Positions 20,829 through 30,793 of a DNA stretch of 36,845 nt are shown one piece after another. The DNA is from a virus. The position numbers were made by a program, and so were the translations under genes. The number at the start of each line of letters is the position of its first letter. Position 1 is the first letter of the stretch. The notes under the pieces are model-generated. The model worked only from the letters and a program-made list of their open reading frames with translations, searched no databases and was not told the origin of the DNA. The stretch spans positions 1 through 36,845 of IMG/VR virus record IMGVR_UViG_3300046534_000882, one strand, 5' to 3'.

Positions 20829-21014
20829 ATGAAATTTAGATACATTTCTTTTGGCGATGAGCCACCTAAATCAATTAACTTTATGGGTGCTGTTGAGTTC
20901 GAGCTTGATGGCGAGCCTGTTGAAATTACGGACAGTAAAATAATCAATAAACTCAGGGGCAATATGTGCTTTGAGGAAGTTAAGCCAGTACCTAAAACAC
21001 AAGCAAAAAAGTAA
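20829..21014 (+). CDS. Small protein after the capsid gene, 61 aa
   Basis: GGAG six bases upstream of the ATG, within the terminator tail. The product MKFRYISFGDEPPKSINFMG, FELDGEPVEITD has a short beta pattern and a basic end KTQAKK. Small proteins of this kind often follow capsid genes in P22-like phages and are called head-associated or hypothetical. No specific function. Confidence 0.7.
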   Translation: MKFRYISFGDEPPKSINFMGAVEFELDGEPVEITDSKIINKLRGNMCFEEVKPVPKTQAKK

Positions 21015-21030
21015 TTAACTAGGATTAATA

Positions 21031-21384
21031 ATGGCAACTCTTGCAGAACTTAGAGATACAGCAGCGGGATTCCTTGGCCGGAGAACACCTGGGCAGGCTA
21101 TTTCTAATGCCCTAGTGCTTGAGCTAAACAAAAGCTATGACCGAACCTATGCTCGACTAAAGGCAAAACGATTAAACACATGGGGCAAAGCTGATAACTC
21201 AGTAATCCCCGACGAAGTAGCCGATCAGGTTGCCTCAATGATGGCCTTTTCAGCCACTAGCGTCTATGGCGTTTCTCCTGATCGAATGAATCGCATTAGA
21301 GAGAAGAACGCTACGGCGATTTCTGAAATTATGGACGCGGTTAATCCCAAATACGACTCACTAGACCACGCCGAGGACTTTTAA
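21031..21384 (+). CDS. Head-tail connector protein (gp4 position)
   Basis: Encodes 117 residues, mostly helical, with FLGRRTPGQAISNALVLEL and VADQVASMMAFSATSVYGVS. It stands between the capsid gene and the gp10-like gene, where P22 has gp4, which binds beneath the portal. Similarity to gp4 (166 aa) cannot be shown by eye. The stop overlaps the next ATG. Confidence 0.65.
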   Translation: MATLAELRDTAAGFLGRRTPGQAISNALVLELNKSYDRTYARLKAKRLNTWGKADNSVIPDEVADQVASMMAFSATSVYGVSPDRMNRIREKNATAISEIMDAVNPKYDSLDHAEDF

Positions 21385-22802
21385 TGGCCTATATTCCTAT
21401 AGCCTTAGCGGGCGGGACTCATAGACATACAGATTTAAGTCTAACCGCGCAAAGGACGATTAATTTCTTCCCGCAGCATCAAGAATCTGGAAGCGAGAAA
21501 TCACCTTTTGTTCTCGAATCATTCTATGGATTGAAGTCTTTTGCCTCTGGCACCGGTTTGGATCGTGGAATGTTTGAGCACGACAACATTCTTTACAAAT
21601 TGAGCGGGACGGTTCTTTCCTCCGTTGACTCGAGTGGAACACACACCGCGCTAGGTTCTGTCCCGGGCGACTCGATAGCGGTATTTGCTGGGTTAGGATC
21701 AAGCGTTGTTTTGACTGCTGATGGGGTGCCTTATGAGTGGGACGGCTCCACTTTAACGGCCGGCACTGATCCAGACTTCGAGAATCCAAAGACAGTAACC
21801 GTGATTAACAATCAAGCCATTTACGATGGCGGCGGTACTAACGGGCGCTTTGCAATATCAGATGTTGGCTTGCCTCTTAATATTAACGCCTTGAATTATG
21901 GTACCGCTGAATCTAAATCAGACTTTTTGATCAGACCCTACGCAATGGGTACGACTGTCTTTATGTTTGGCAGCAAAACAATTGAACAATGGTGGAACAA
22001 CGGTACTGGTAACCCACCTTTACAACGAATCGAGGGCGGCACAATAGAAGTTGGTTTAGGCGCTAGAAACTCAATAGCTAACGACGATGAATTTATATAT
22101 TTCTTGGCTGACGATAATCAGCTTTATTACCTAAACGGTACGGTCCCAACTCCCTTACTACCTTTAACAATTGTTCGAGAGATTCGTAAATTTACGATTA
22201 AGTCCGATGCTATTGGCTGGACTATGCAAATCGACGGGCAATGGTTCTATGTTCTCAAGTTCCCCTCTGCTGATAGGACATTTATCTATCCCAAGGGTAT
22301 TAGGCGAGACGTCAGGGGCGAGGCTTTCGAGCTTTCCTCTGGCGTCTCTGGTGGTAGGTATTTAGGCAACAGTTACGCCTTTGCATACGGCAAACACTTA
22401 GTAGCTGATGAGATTGGCAACATCCTAGAGCTTGATGAAGACACCTACACCGAAAACGGCTCAGTAATACGCCGCTCAAGGACGTTTGCACCTGTTCACG
22501 GCGGTTTGTTTGGCAGACCTGGCAAAGAGGTCGAAGTATCCTTTTTACGCCTCATAGGGGCCACAGGAAAGGGGTCGTCTGCTAGTACAAGCATTGATCC
22601 TAAAGTGATTCTTCAATACTCCCAGGATGGTGAAAACTTTAGCACTGAGATTCAAGGCAGTGTTGGAAAGCTGGGAGTCAAAACAACTGTCGAGTTTGAA
22701 ATAGGCCAATCTTTCGAGACTTGGGTTTTCAGAATAATCTCAACAGACCCCAATTATTCAAATTGGCATTCGGCAGCAATTGAGGCGCAGATAGGAATAT
22801 GA
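21384..22802 (+). CDS. Packaged-DNA stabilisation protein, P22 gp10-like
   Basis: Encodes 472 residues, the same length as P22 gp10. MAYIPIALAGGTHRHTDLSL, then QRTINFFPQ, and later EQWWNNGTG and RYLGNSYAFAYGKHLV fit the P22 gp10 family of beta-propeller-like connector proteins. It plugs the portal after packaging and joins the tail. GAGG seven bases upstream of the ATG. Confidence 0.88.
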   Translation: MAYIPIALAGGTHRHTDLSLTAQRTINFFPQHQESGSEKSPFVLESFYGLKSFASGTGLDRGMFEHDNILYKLSGTVLSSVDSSGTHTALGSVPGDSIAVFAGLGSSVVLTADGVPYEWDGSTLTAGTDPDFENPKTVTVINNQAIYDGGGTNGRFAISDVGLPLNINALNYGTAESKSDFLIRPYAMGTTVFMFGSKTIEQWWNNGTGNPPLQRIEGGTIEVGLGARNSIANDDEFIYFLADDNQLYYLNGTVPTPLLPLTIVREIRKFTIKSDAIGWTMQIDGQWFYVLKFPSADRTFIYPKGIRRDVRGEAFELSSGVSGGRYLGNSYAFAYGKHLVADEIGNILELDEDTYTENGSVIRRSRTFAPVHGGLFGRPGKEVEVSFLRLIGATGKGSSASTSIDPKVILQYSQDGENFSTEIQGSVGKLGVKTTVEFEIGQSFETWVFRIISTDPNYSNWHSAAIEAQIGI

Positions 22803-22957
22803 AGAATCCCGCACCGAGGAAAATACCAACTCAATTAACTAGAGACCCTGAGCAAAAATCCTTTTTTGTTATGCAGGCCGAAACTATCCGGCTGCAGGGC
22901 GAGGCAATTGAAACCAACGCAGAACTAGCAAAGCGTTATACGTTTATGGTGGCTTAA
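22799..22957 (+). CDS. Small tail-region protein, 52 aa
   Basis: ATG at 22799 overlaps the gp10-like stop (ATGA), and its own stop overlaps the next ATG. MKNPAPRKIPTQLTRDPEQK... then a helical part (ETIRLQGEAIETNAELAKR). Such short helical proteins occur between connector and tail genes. Function unknown, but the double coupling makes it credible. Confidence 0.6.
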   Translation: MKNPAPRKIPTQLTRDPEQKSFFVMQAETIRLQGEAIETNAELAKRYTFMVA

Positions 22958-23292
22958 TGTTTCAAGAAAAGCAGTTAGCGCAGCACAGGGAGAACTCCAC
23001 AAGTGCTGTCAGTATTTACTCTCCGGCCAATTCAGAAACTGCGGTCATTAAAAGCATTACTTTATGTAACACAACCGGAAGTGCTGCTACTTGTCGAGTA
23101 TTTATGGACAACGATGGCACCACTTACGACGAAACCACTGCTAGGTATTACGATAAATCGGTTCCTGCGAACGATTCAATTGAGCTAAGTGTTTTTTGGG
23201 TGCTTAACAACCCGACTGGAAACATTGCTTTTCAAAACGGCACGGCTAACGCAATCACAATCACAGTAGATGGCGCTGTAATTAAAGGTTAA
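22957..23292 (+). CDS. Beta-rich virion protein, 111 aa
   Basis: MFQEKQLAQHRENSTSAVSI, then VIKSITLCNTTGSAATCRVF and SIELSVFWVLNNP, is the pattern of small phage structural proteins built of one beta-sandwich, often annotated as virion or decoration proteins. It may decorate the head or the tail tip. It lies before the large ejection-protein genes. Confidence 0.65.
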   Translation: MFQEKQLAQHRENSTSAVSIYSPANSETAVIKSITLCNTTGSAATCRVFMDNDGTTYDETTARYYDKSVPANDSIELSVFWVLNNPTGNIAFQNGTANAITITVDGAVIKG

Positions 23293-23297
23293 AAAAT

Positions 23298-25958
23298 ATG
23301 GGAACTAAAACCTCTCCGAGTATTAGCAGCATCACAGTTACAGGCAGTCGCGGCGGTGGTAATAACATAGCTGCGGGCGTAGCGGGGCAACTCTCTGGCG
23401 GATCATCTTTTGGCAATTCTTTTGATAGCGAATCCGGATACAACCCTAACAATCTAGGAGCATCTTCTGACGACTCGCCGCCTAAATCCGCGGAAGAAGT
23501 GGAAGCCCTTATTGCTGATATTGAGTCCGAAAAGTGGTCAGCGTCTAAAAAGGCGCAAAGAATTGCTGCAATAGTATCTAGCGAAGCAGCTAAAAACGGC
23601 TTATCCGCAGAGCAAAGAATCGCAGCCCTTGAAGCGGTTTGGAAGTCTTACGGGATAGATTTAAACCTTGATCCTGATTCTCTTGTGGCCAAGCAACAAG
23701 GCGAACAATACGGCGTAAGGTTGGATGCAAATGGTTTGATTGATGTGGCGGGCGCGGTTGACCCTGCTCCGTCAAGCACAAGTGGCCAAGGCTCTACTAT
23801 AGGAAAAATCATAGCGGCGATTGGTACTGTCGCCGGTATAGCTGGCATCAATTCATCTGATGGCGGGTCAGGTGCGACCAACACAACCGCGGGAGTCGGC
23901 AGAGGGGGGAATCCCGAAAGCACAACATATATAGATCCAGTAACTGGCCTTCCTACACCCGTAAACCCAAATGACAACGCCACAGCCACGCAACCCCAAA
24001 CACCGACGGAAATCCTTTCTGATATAACCGTAGACGGCTCAAGCAATGCCAATACTCCTGTGCGAGCTTCGCAGGCCACAACCACACAAAACGATGTCAA
24101 TACTCCTGTACAAGTTCCGCCCAACACAACCACGGACGCTGGCACAAATACAGGCAGCGCCACAACCATAGGCAATGCCACAACCATAAGCGATGGCACT
24201 CCCGGCGGGAATGTAGACCCTAACGCAGCCAGAAATGCAGAAGTATTAGCCGAAGTGGATGGCATTATTGGCAATGGAGATTTGACCGATCAGCAAAGAA
24301 TAGACCAAATAAACCAAGTTGCCGAATCTAAAGGCATTGACATGGGCTCGCTGATTACCATAGCTGGCGCTTCAATACTGGGCGCTGGGCTTGTCAATAT
24401 TTTCTCATCTAGCGGATCTGGAAGCGGATCAGGCTCTGAAACAGGTAACGGCGCAGGATCACAAAACACGGGAGGTAACACAACTAATACGGGCGGTGAT
24501 GGATCGCCAAGCACCACAGAAACAGTTATTGGAACCATTGGCAGTCTATTAGGCGCTTGGCTAGGTTATAGAGCCGCCGGTGATGCTGCTGACGCTCAAA
24601 CCAATGCAGCCAATAGAGCTTTAGACATATTTGAAGCAAACGCAATTACTGCAACGGGCAGAATTAACGAAACAACCAACACAGCATTATCCACAGTTAC
24701 CACAGGAGCCACAGACGCTAGAAAGAATATCACCGACTCTTCTACTTCCGCTAGAGACACGCTGGTCCAAGGCGGAACGATGGCAAGGGGTGACATTACC
24801 ACCGCGCGCAATAATTCTACTGCAACATTACTGGCTGCTTTTGGCCTTCAAAAACAAGAAATTAACAGCACAGCTTTAGCTTCTAGCGCATTAATCAGCG
24901 CAGCACGAGAAGCCTCTGCCTCTGCAATTATGGCAGGATATAGTGATGGCATTTCAGGCATTGAATCTGCCCGAGACTTGTCTAACCAAATAATCCAAGA
25001 ATCTACCGACAGCGCAGAAGAAAAGATTGATGTAGCGCGTGCCGGTGCGATAGCTGCCCAAGATCGAGGCGTTGAAGCAATTAGAAGTGACTTTCAGCCT
25101 TATTTAGACGCTGGCAAGGTCACAGTTGAGGGGCTTGAAAAGTTAATCAACGACCCCGAGACTCAGCGTGATTTTATCCTTAACAATCCATTCTTTGATG
25201 AATTTGCCAATCAAGCAGAGCGAAGGCTTTTAGCTAACCAGGCAGCAAAAGGAAGAGTGGCAGCGGGCGAGACTTCGAAGGAATTAAGAAACCAGCTTTT
25301 AGAATATGGAAATCAACTTTTAAACACTGCTATCTCTCAAAGACAAGTCTTAGTTAATACTGGCATGAATGCGGCGGCCAGTGTTGGCAATGCTGAATTA
25401 GTCAGGGCTAACGCCGTGTCTGGAATTGAGCAGGCAGCGGGACAAAGCCTCTCACAGTTGGTTCAAACTGCCGGAATTAACAAGGCTAATATTGCAACCA
25501 ATGCGGGAAGAGATATTTCAGAACTTAGTGTTGGAAGGGGTAAAGACCTTGCCACTATCGAAACCCAGTCAGCAAGGGACTTGGCGCAGATTGAAACAGA
25601 TCGCGGAACCAACATAACCAACCTCACTGGAACCAACGCAACACAGACAGCGAATATCGAAAACACGGCAGGCGCTAATCTCGCCACAATAGCCACAAGC
25701 TCTGCTGACAAGATAGCCAATTCATTCACTGGAGAGGGCGTTAATCTTGCCAACATCAACACAGGAGAGGCGAGCGCAAACGCAGAGCTAGAAGCCAATC
25801 GAGGCATTAACGAAGCCAACATCTTAACGGGCAATGCTGCAAATACTGCTGATGTGACTCTTGGCTCGGGTAACGCCGAAGCTGCTGGAATCATAGGTCA
25901 AAGCAATCAGTTAAAGAACGGGCTTCTTGACCTAACAACCATAGCGTTAAACCGATAA
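23298..25958 (+). CDS. DNA ejection/transfer protein with hendecad repeats
   Basis: Encodes 886 residues. A Gly/Ser/Thr-rich first half (about 200-310, low-complexity with NTPV repeats) is followed by a hydrophobic stretch (MGSLITIAGASILGAGLVNI near 350), a helical region (440-640), a conserved-looking DFQPYLDAGKVTVEGLEKLI segment near 600 and, from about 725 to 867, thirteen consecutive ~11-residue repeats of the form RGKDLATIETQ. Sequences like this are seen in podophage DNA-transfer proteins that form a channel across the cell envelope. By order it corresponds to P22 gp7 or gp20. Confidence 0.8.
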   Translation: MGTKTSPSISSITVTGSRGGGNNIAAGVAGQLSGGSSFGNSFDSESGYNPNNLGASSDDSPPKSAEEVEALIADIESEKWSASKKAQRIAAIVSSEAAKNGLSAEQRIAALEAVWKSYGIDLNLDPDSLVAKQQGEQYGVRLDANGLIDVAGAVDPAPSSTSGQGSTIGKIIAAIGTVAGIAGINSSDGGSGATNTTAGVGRGGNPESTTYIDPVTGLPTPVNPNDNATATQPQTPTEILSDITVDGSSNANTPVRASQATTTQNDVNTPVQVPPNTTTDAGTNTGSATTIGNATTISDGTPGGNVDPNAARNAEVLAEVDGIIGNGDLTDQQRIDQINQVAESKGIDMGSLITIAGASILGAGLVNIFSSSGSGSGSGSETGNGAGSQNTGGNTTNTGGDGSPSTTETVIGTIGSLLGAWLGYRAAGDAADAQTNAANRALDIFEANAITATGRINETTNTALSTVTTGATDARKNITDSSTSARDTLVQGGTMARGDITTARNNSTATLLAAFGLQKQEINSTALASSALISAAREASASAIMAGYSDGISGIESARDLSNQIIQESTDSAEEKIDVARAGAIAAQDRGVEAIRSDFQPYLDAGKVTVEGLEKLINDPETQRDFILNNPFFDEFANQAERRLLANQAAKGRVAAGETSKELRNQLLEYGNQLLNTAISQRQVLVNTGMNAAASVGNAELVRANAVSGIEQAAGQSLSQLVQTAGINKANIATNAGRDISELSVGRGKDLATIETQSARDLAQIETDRGTNITNLTGTNATQTANIENTAGANLATIATSSADKIANSFTGEGVNLANINTGEASANAELEANRGINEANILTGNAANTADVTLGSGNAEAAGIIGQSNQLKNGLLDLTTIALNR

Positions 25959-25974
25959 TTCTGGAGATAATTAA

Positions 25975-27303
25975 ATGCCCTTAAACCCTAGCATCCCTTT
26001 AGCGGGGAATAATTTAAGTTTCTCCCAACCTTTGATTCAATTGGGTGAGAAGCGCAGACGCGACAAGATAGATGAAAGCAATCTAGCTACTGCTTCGCAA
26101 CAAAGAGAAATTGGCGCGCAGAATATAGCCTTGAACAAATCAACCATCGAGCAAGGGCAAAGGAACCTAGACCAAGGCAAGAAAGAGCTTGAGGTTCGAG
26201 ACATGGAGCGAATCATTCTTGAAGTTGGCGCAATGAGCAACCTTGTCAATCAAGGCAACTCAGAAGAAGCGGCAAAACTGGGCATGGGCGTAAGAGAAAA
26301 GCTCATAGCCTCGGGCCAGGACGTTACCCGATGGGATGGCGTCTTGATGGGCATTAAAGACAACCCACAAGCGGCGGCACAGTACATTAATCAAATGGCT
26401 GAAGGCCTCAAGCCTGCTCTTGCCTCTTTACGCGCTGGCGCTGGTCAGAGAATGGCCGCTCCTGAGCCTCTTGTCATAAAGGAGGGTGATATTGTTTTAG
26501 ATCCTCAGACCATGCAAACCATTGCGTCAAATAAAGAAGCACCAGTAGCTGCTCCAGTAGCCCCACAGACATTATTAGAAGGACTTGACTCAACAACATC
26601 GGCTAGGGCAAGCGCAGCGTTTCAGGCGGCTGGTGGCGGCTCTACTGGTCTAGCTGCACTGAATTCAGAAGTTGAACGTGGTGCAGAAATCCAGAAGCGT
26701 ACAGAGGTTCCTAATCTTCTTAAATCGAGCTTTCCGCAAGCTAGTGAGGCAGAAATGTCTCAGATTCGGGCTGCTGTTGATGCTGCCGGTTCTGTTGAGG
26801 AAGGAATGAACGAGGCGGGGAAAATACGCGAAGGCCAGCGCACAATGAAGAAAGCGCAGGCGTTCCAAGTGAGGGCAATAGCCTTACTCGACAATATCCT
26901 ATCCTCAGACCAAATTAATGACGTAACAGGAGGCATCGAAGGCGGTTTTGTGGGCAATATTTATAGCTCCATATTTTCTCAGGCCCAGACTGATTTGTTG
27001 GCAGATATTGAGGAAGTGGGAAGCATTTTAACAACCGATAACCTTGACTTAATGACGGGCGTATTGAGTGAAACAGACATACAGTTAATTAAAGATTTGT
27101 CTGCCGGTGGACTGAACAGAAAGCGCGGAGAAGAAAGGTTTAAGAGTGATGTGCAAGAAATGAGAGACAGGCTTGCTTCACAGATTGCTCTAACAGCAGA
27201 GGACAAAGCACAGGCGCCGGAGATAAGCACAGAAGCCCAATATGACGCGCTCCCATCTGGCGCTTCATTCATTCAAAACGGTCAATCAAGGAAGAAGCCA
27301 TAA
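25975..27303 (+). CDS. DNA ejection/transfer protein 2
   Basis: Encodes 442 residues. MPLNPSIPLAGNNLSFSQPL, then a long helical N-terminal part (residues 30-85, Gln/Glu/Lys-rich) and an Ala-rich middle resemble phage DNA-transfer proteins whose N-terminus reads similarly. It is placed second of three large ejection-type genes, like P22 7-20-16. GGAG eight bases upstream of the ATG. Confidence 0.75.
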   Translation: MPLNPSIPLAGNNLSFSQPLIQLGEKRRRDKIDESNLATASQQREIGAQNIALNKSTIEQGQRNLDQGKKELEVRDMERIILEVGAMSNLVNQGNSEEAAKLGMGVREKLIASGQDVTRWDGVLMGIKDNPQAAAQYINQMAEGLKPALASLRAGAGQRMAAPEPLVIKEGDIVLDPQTMQTIASNKEAPVAAPVAPQTLLEGLDSTTSARASAAFQAAGGGSTGLAALNSEVERGAEIQKRTEVPNLLKSSFPQASEAEMSQIRAAVDAAGSVEEGMNEAGKIREGQRTMKKAQAFQVRAIALLDNILSSDQINDVTGGIEGGFVGNIYSSIFSQAQTDLLADIEEVGSILTTDNLDLMTGVLSETDIQLIKDLSAGGLNRKRGEERFKSDVQEMRDRLASQIALTAEDKAQAPEISTEAQYDALPSGASFIQNGQSRKKP

Positions 27304-29114
27304 TGCCCCAACTTTTCGGTGTTGCAGATGATCAGGACGGTCTTTTTGGTGTTCCAGATGAAACCCCAGCGGGTGGAATCATTAGCGGTGTAGTCGAGCC
27401 AATACGAGCAATGGGAAGCGGAATTAGTCGAGCCATTGGTGGCGGTCTATCTGGTATCGCAGCAGCAGCTATTCCAGGCGGGAAAACTGGCGCCGAAATG
27501 GTCGAATCTGTCCAATCTGGCGCATTCACTCCCCAAACAGAAACAGGTCAGCGCAACCTTCAATACATAGGTGATTTGGCTGAATATGGAATAGACCTTG
27601 CTCGCTTTCCCATATCGGGTATTGGCGGTCTTATCGAATTGCTATCGGGACAAGGAACACAGCAAGCGGCTAACACTGTTAGCTCGGTTCAAGAAGAAGG
27701 CGTTGGGGTAACAGCGGGTGAGCGCGTATTTGAGGAAACTGGAAGCCCTCTAGCGGCAACTATCGCCCAAGTAGCACCAGAAGGTATTGCTGAATTAGCA
27801 GCTCTTAAAGGCAGCGGTACAGCCTTGAAAGGTGCGTCAAGATCAGCAACAAACATGGTCGAGGCTGGAAGGGATATTTTCCCAATCCAAACACCTGCAA
27901 GGCGAGAGATTGCCGGAATGCTTGAAAGCGGGTCGACTGACAGAAAGACAGCGGGATTCAGACTAGAGCCGCCTAAAAAGCCCCTTTTGATTGAAGGCGA
28001 AACCCTAGTTGACGACTTGCCCTCGACCGATGGCCTACCCGCAACAGTCGCAAGACCAAAGGCAATCCCTGACCCGCTACAAAAGGAGGCCGTAAGACAG
28101 GGCTTTGACTCTGGAATAATTGCGCCTATTAGAGAAGGTACGCCAGAGACTAGAAGGCGTATGTTGAAGCAATTAAACATCATGCAACGGGGAAAAGAAA
28201 ATCTAAGAGAAGAGTCTAGGTATAGGGCATCCGATGTGTCCGGTGATTCTGTGCTAGAGCGTTTGAGTTTAGTGCGCGAAAAGAACCTAGAGGCAGGGAA
28301 GCAGATAGAGGCGGCGGCGGGAGAGTTAAAGGGCAGTCAGGTAGATGCTACTCAAGCCATAGATAACTTTAGAGGCTCGCTTAACTCTCTAGGGATTGAC
28401 TTAAATCCAGACGGAACACCCAACTTCCAAAAGTCAGATATTGAAAAACTCCCAGAGCTTGAGGGGATATTTACAAGATTAATTGACCGAATAGACGGTG
28501 CTGGCCCTATGGATGCTTACGAACTCCACAGGCTCAAGATGTACATTGATCAAAATGTCACTTGGGGCAAAGGGGCTACGGGATTGTCGGGAAAAGTAGA
28601 GCGAACCTTGAAGGAGTTGAGGGTAAACATAGACGCAACCTTAGATAATAAATTCCCTGAATATGACCGAGTAAACACCCAATATTCTGAAACCGTAAGC
28701 ATTATGAATGATCTCCAGTCTGCCGTAGGAACAAAGATAGACCTAGAAGAGAGAATGGCAAACGCTGCGGTTGGAACGGCTATGAGAGGGACCTTATCAA
28801 ACATAAAATCACGACAATCTCTGTTCAACGCCTTGGAGGATTTAGACACTATAGCAACCAAGTATGGCGGGAATTATACAGACGATGTGATTGACCAAGT
28901 ATTATTTGCCGACCAACTAGACGAAGTTTTTGGAACTAGCGCCAGAACGGGACTAGCAGCACAAACCGCAAGACAGGTTCCCACATCACAATCGGGCTTG
29001 ATCGGAAGAGTAGCCGAATCTGTTGTGGGCGGTGTGGCCGACAAGGTAAGAAACGTAAATCAAGACGCGGGATTCAAAGCAATGCGCGACCTATTAAACA
29101 GTTTTGAGGATTAA
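27303..29114 (+). CDS. DNA ejection/transfer protein 3 (gp16 position)
   Basis: Encodes 603 residues, similar to P22 gp16 (609). A hydrophobic/Gly-rich N-terminal part (GISRAIGGGLSGIAAAAIPG, then IGDLAEYGIDLARFPISGIG) could insert in a membrane; the C-terminal two thirds are helical and charged. No lysozyme or peptidase motif is evident. It overlaps the previous gene by one base. Confidence 0.75.
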   Translation: MPQLFGVADDQDGLFGVPDETPAGGIISGVVEPIRAMGSGISRAIGGGLSGIAAAAIPGGKTGAEMVESVQSGAFTPQTETGQRNLQYIGDLAEYGIDLARFPISGIGGLIELLSGQGTQQAANTVSSVQEEGVGVTAGERVFEETGSPLAATIAQVAPEGIAELAALKGSGTALKGASRSATNMVEAGRDIFPIQTPARREIAGMLESGSTDRKTAGFRLEPPKKPLLIEGETLVDDLPSTDGLPATVARPKAIPDPLQKEAVRQGFDSGIIAPIREGTPETRRRMLKQLNIMQRGKENLREESRYRASDVSGDSVLERLSLVREKNLEAGKQIEAAAGELKGSQVDATQAIDNFRGSLNSLGIDLNPDGTPNFQKSDIEKLPELEGIFTRLIDRIDGAGPMDAYELHRLKMYIDQNVTWGKGATGLSGKVERTLKELRVNIDATLDNKFPEYDRVNTQYSETVSIMNDLQSAVGTKIDLEERMANAAVGTAMRGTLSNIKSRQSLFNALEDLDTIATKYGGNYTDDVIDQVLFADQLDEVFGTSARTGLAAQTARQVPTSQSGLIGRVAESVVGGVADKVRNVNQDAGFKAMRDLLNSFED

Positions 29115-29118
29115 TTAA

Positions 29119-30426
29119 ATGGCATGGTCCCCGATCAGTCTAGCTCCACTTCAGTACCAAAACCCTGACAACAATGCGCCTTATTCGGGTGCGGTGTTAA
29201 AGGCGTATGCGAAAGGCACCACTGATAATATCGTTATGGCTTCGAGCGCGTCAGGAGCCACGACATTTAGCAGTATTGAGCTTAATTCGGCGGGCTATCC
29301 AGAGCATTTGGGTGCGCCGGTGATACCTCATATCGACAGGTCTTATAAGCTGGCTATATATGCCAACCAAGCTGCTGCCGATGCTGACACGCCCGCTCTA
29401 TGGTCAATCGATGATTTGTTTCCGCTAACAACAACGGGATCTTTTACTGTTGAGGATGCGGTGAGCGATGCTGTCACTAACGTCATTACAGCCACACACG
29501 AGACCACAGGAACGCCGGTCGATGGAATGGGAACTGGTATAGCCCTCGTCACTGAAACGGCTGACAACAACCTAGAGACGGGCTTGGTAATAGAGTCAGT
29601 TTCTACCGATGTTACTGACGGCTCAGAAAATTTTGATCTTGTTGTGAAAGCAATGGCTGATGGTGTTCTTGCCGAGGTTTTCAGAATAACTTCGGGCGGC
29701 GTAGTAACGTCAAGCGGTACTACTTTTGGTAATGCTTTTACGGCAGCAACATTGGCTCAGTTTGCATCAACCACAGCAACTCAATTAAGAACTCTTATTG
29801 CACAAACAACAGGCACAGGCTCACTTGTGTTTGGCACAGCGCCAACAATTACTCTTGCGAACGCCACCTTACTACCTTTGGCTACAGGCGTGACAGGAAA
29901 CCTACCAGTTGCAAATCTTAATTCTGGAACAGCGGCATCTGCTGCTACATTCTGGCGGGGTGATGGTAGCTGGGCTAGTGTGCAGCAAAGTCCAGGAAAC
30001 CACGAGATTGTAGTCACTACAGGCAGCGGCCACGGCTCTACTAATACAAAAATCAGACGCTTTACAACAACGCAATCTAGCGTGGGAACAGCAATTACTT
30101 ATGCCGACAGCTCTGCAAATGGTGGCTCTTTTACTATTAATGAGGCTGGGATTTATGCCATAACCTTCACGGATGGAAAGTCTGCAACCGCGGCCCAGTT
30201 CGGTATATCGGTAAATTCATCACAGCTTACTACAAGCATTGTTTCAATAACGGCCACCGACAGGCTTGGAAGCACCAACAACGGGGCGGGTAATCTGCAC
30301 ATGTCAATGACTATCTTGGCCAGCCTTTCCTCCAGTGATGTGATTAGGGCTCATACAGACGGAAACCCAGATCTTACATCGGCGGCTGGGACGGTTTTTA
30401 GAATACGAAAAATAGGAGCTGTATGA
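29119..30426 (+). CDS. Tail fibre / receptor-binding protein
   Basis: Encodes 435 residues. The N-terminus [20 protein letters not shown], with [14 protein letters not shown], is a virion-attachment region common to podophage tail proteins. The middle ([20 protein letters not shown], then [14 protein letters not shown] and [10 protein letters not shown]) is a typical fibre-shaft sequence. The last ~130 residues, beta-rich with [20 protein letters not shown], look like a C1q-type globular knob. GAGG is upstream of the ATG. Confidence 0.82.
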   Translation: MAWSPISLAPLQYQNPDNNAPYSGAVLKAYAKGTTDNIVMASSASGATTFSSIELNSAGYPEHLGAPVIPHIDRSYKLAIYANQAAADADTPALWSIDDLFPLTTTGSFTVEDAVSDAVTNVITATHETTGTPVDGMGTGIALVTETADNNLETGLVIESVSTDVTDGSENFDLVVKAMADGVLAEVFRITSGGVVTSSGTTFGNAFTAATLAQFASTTATQLRTLIAQTTGTGSLVFGTAPTITLANATLLPLATGVTGNLPVANLNSGTAASAATFWRGDGSWASVQQSPGNHEIVVTTGSGHGSTNTKIRRFTTTQSSVGTAITYADSSANGGSFTINEAGIYAITFTDGKSATAAQFGISVNSSQLTTSIVSITATDRLGSTNNGAGNLHMSMTILASLSSSDVIRAHTDGNPDLTSAAGTVFRIRKIGAV

Positions 30427-30518
30427 CGCTAGTTTTTACTCTAGCAAACACGCTGCAAAACAAACTAATTACAACCACCTTTCAAGGAATACAAAATGAC
30501 ACTTTTAGCAAGAGATGA
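30423..30518 (+). CDS. Possible 31-aa peptide
   Basis: ATG overlapping the fibre stop (ATGA), AGGAG four bases upstream. [20 protein letters not shown]... ends inside the following gene. The ribosome site may be accidental. Weak. Confidence 0.25.
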   Translation: MTLVFTLANTLQNKLITTTFQGIQNDTFSKR

Positions 30519-30789
30519 GTTCGGATTGGGAATACAAGTGGCGCGACCAGGTGCCTCACAACGCTTGGCTATTACAGGCACAGTGGCAACGTCTAGCGCA
30601 GTATCTCAGACTGTGTGTAGATTATCTTCTAACGTTGATTGCTATTATAGCCTGACAGGCACAGCCACAAACGCATCAACCTTTCTACCGGCTTTTGCTA
30701 TTGATAATGCAAAGACCGTTAACGGTGAAACCTTCTCAGTCATTTCAGACGGCGGCACAGGCTTTATAAACATTACTGACATGGGATAG
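30496..30789 (+). CDS. Beta-rich virion protein, 97 aa
   Basis: AAGGA seven bases before the ATG. LAITGTVATSSAVSQTVCRL, DCYYSLTGTATNASTFLPAF and GGTGFINITDMG follow the pattern of a small phage protein family (ending in a NITDM/NVTEM-like motif) linked to tail fibres or decoration. Placed between two receptor-binding proteins. Confidence 0.65.
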   Translation: MTLLARDEFGLGIQVARPGASQRLAITGTVATSSAVSQTVCRLSSNVDCYYSLTGTATNASTFLPAFAIDNAKTVNGETFSVISDGGTGFINITDMG

Positions 30790-30793
30790 TAAA

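Noticed and set aside
23648-24274. 208-aa minus-strand ORF opposite the large ejection protein
   Set aside because: It is a Val/Ala/Pro-rich shadow of a repetitive Thr/Asn-rich coding frame; no ribosome site.
27689-28183. 164-aa minus-strand ORF
   Set aside because: Shadow of the third ejection protein gene with no independent signals.
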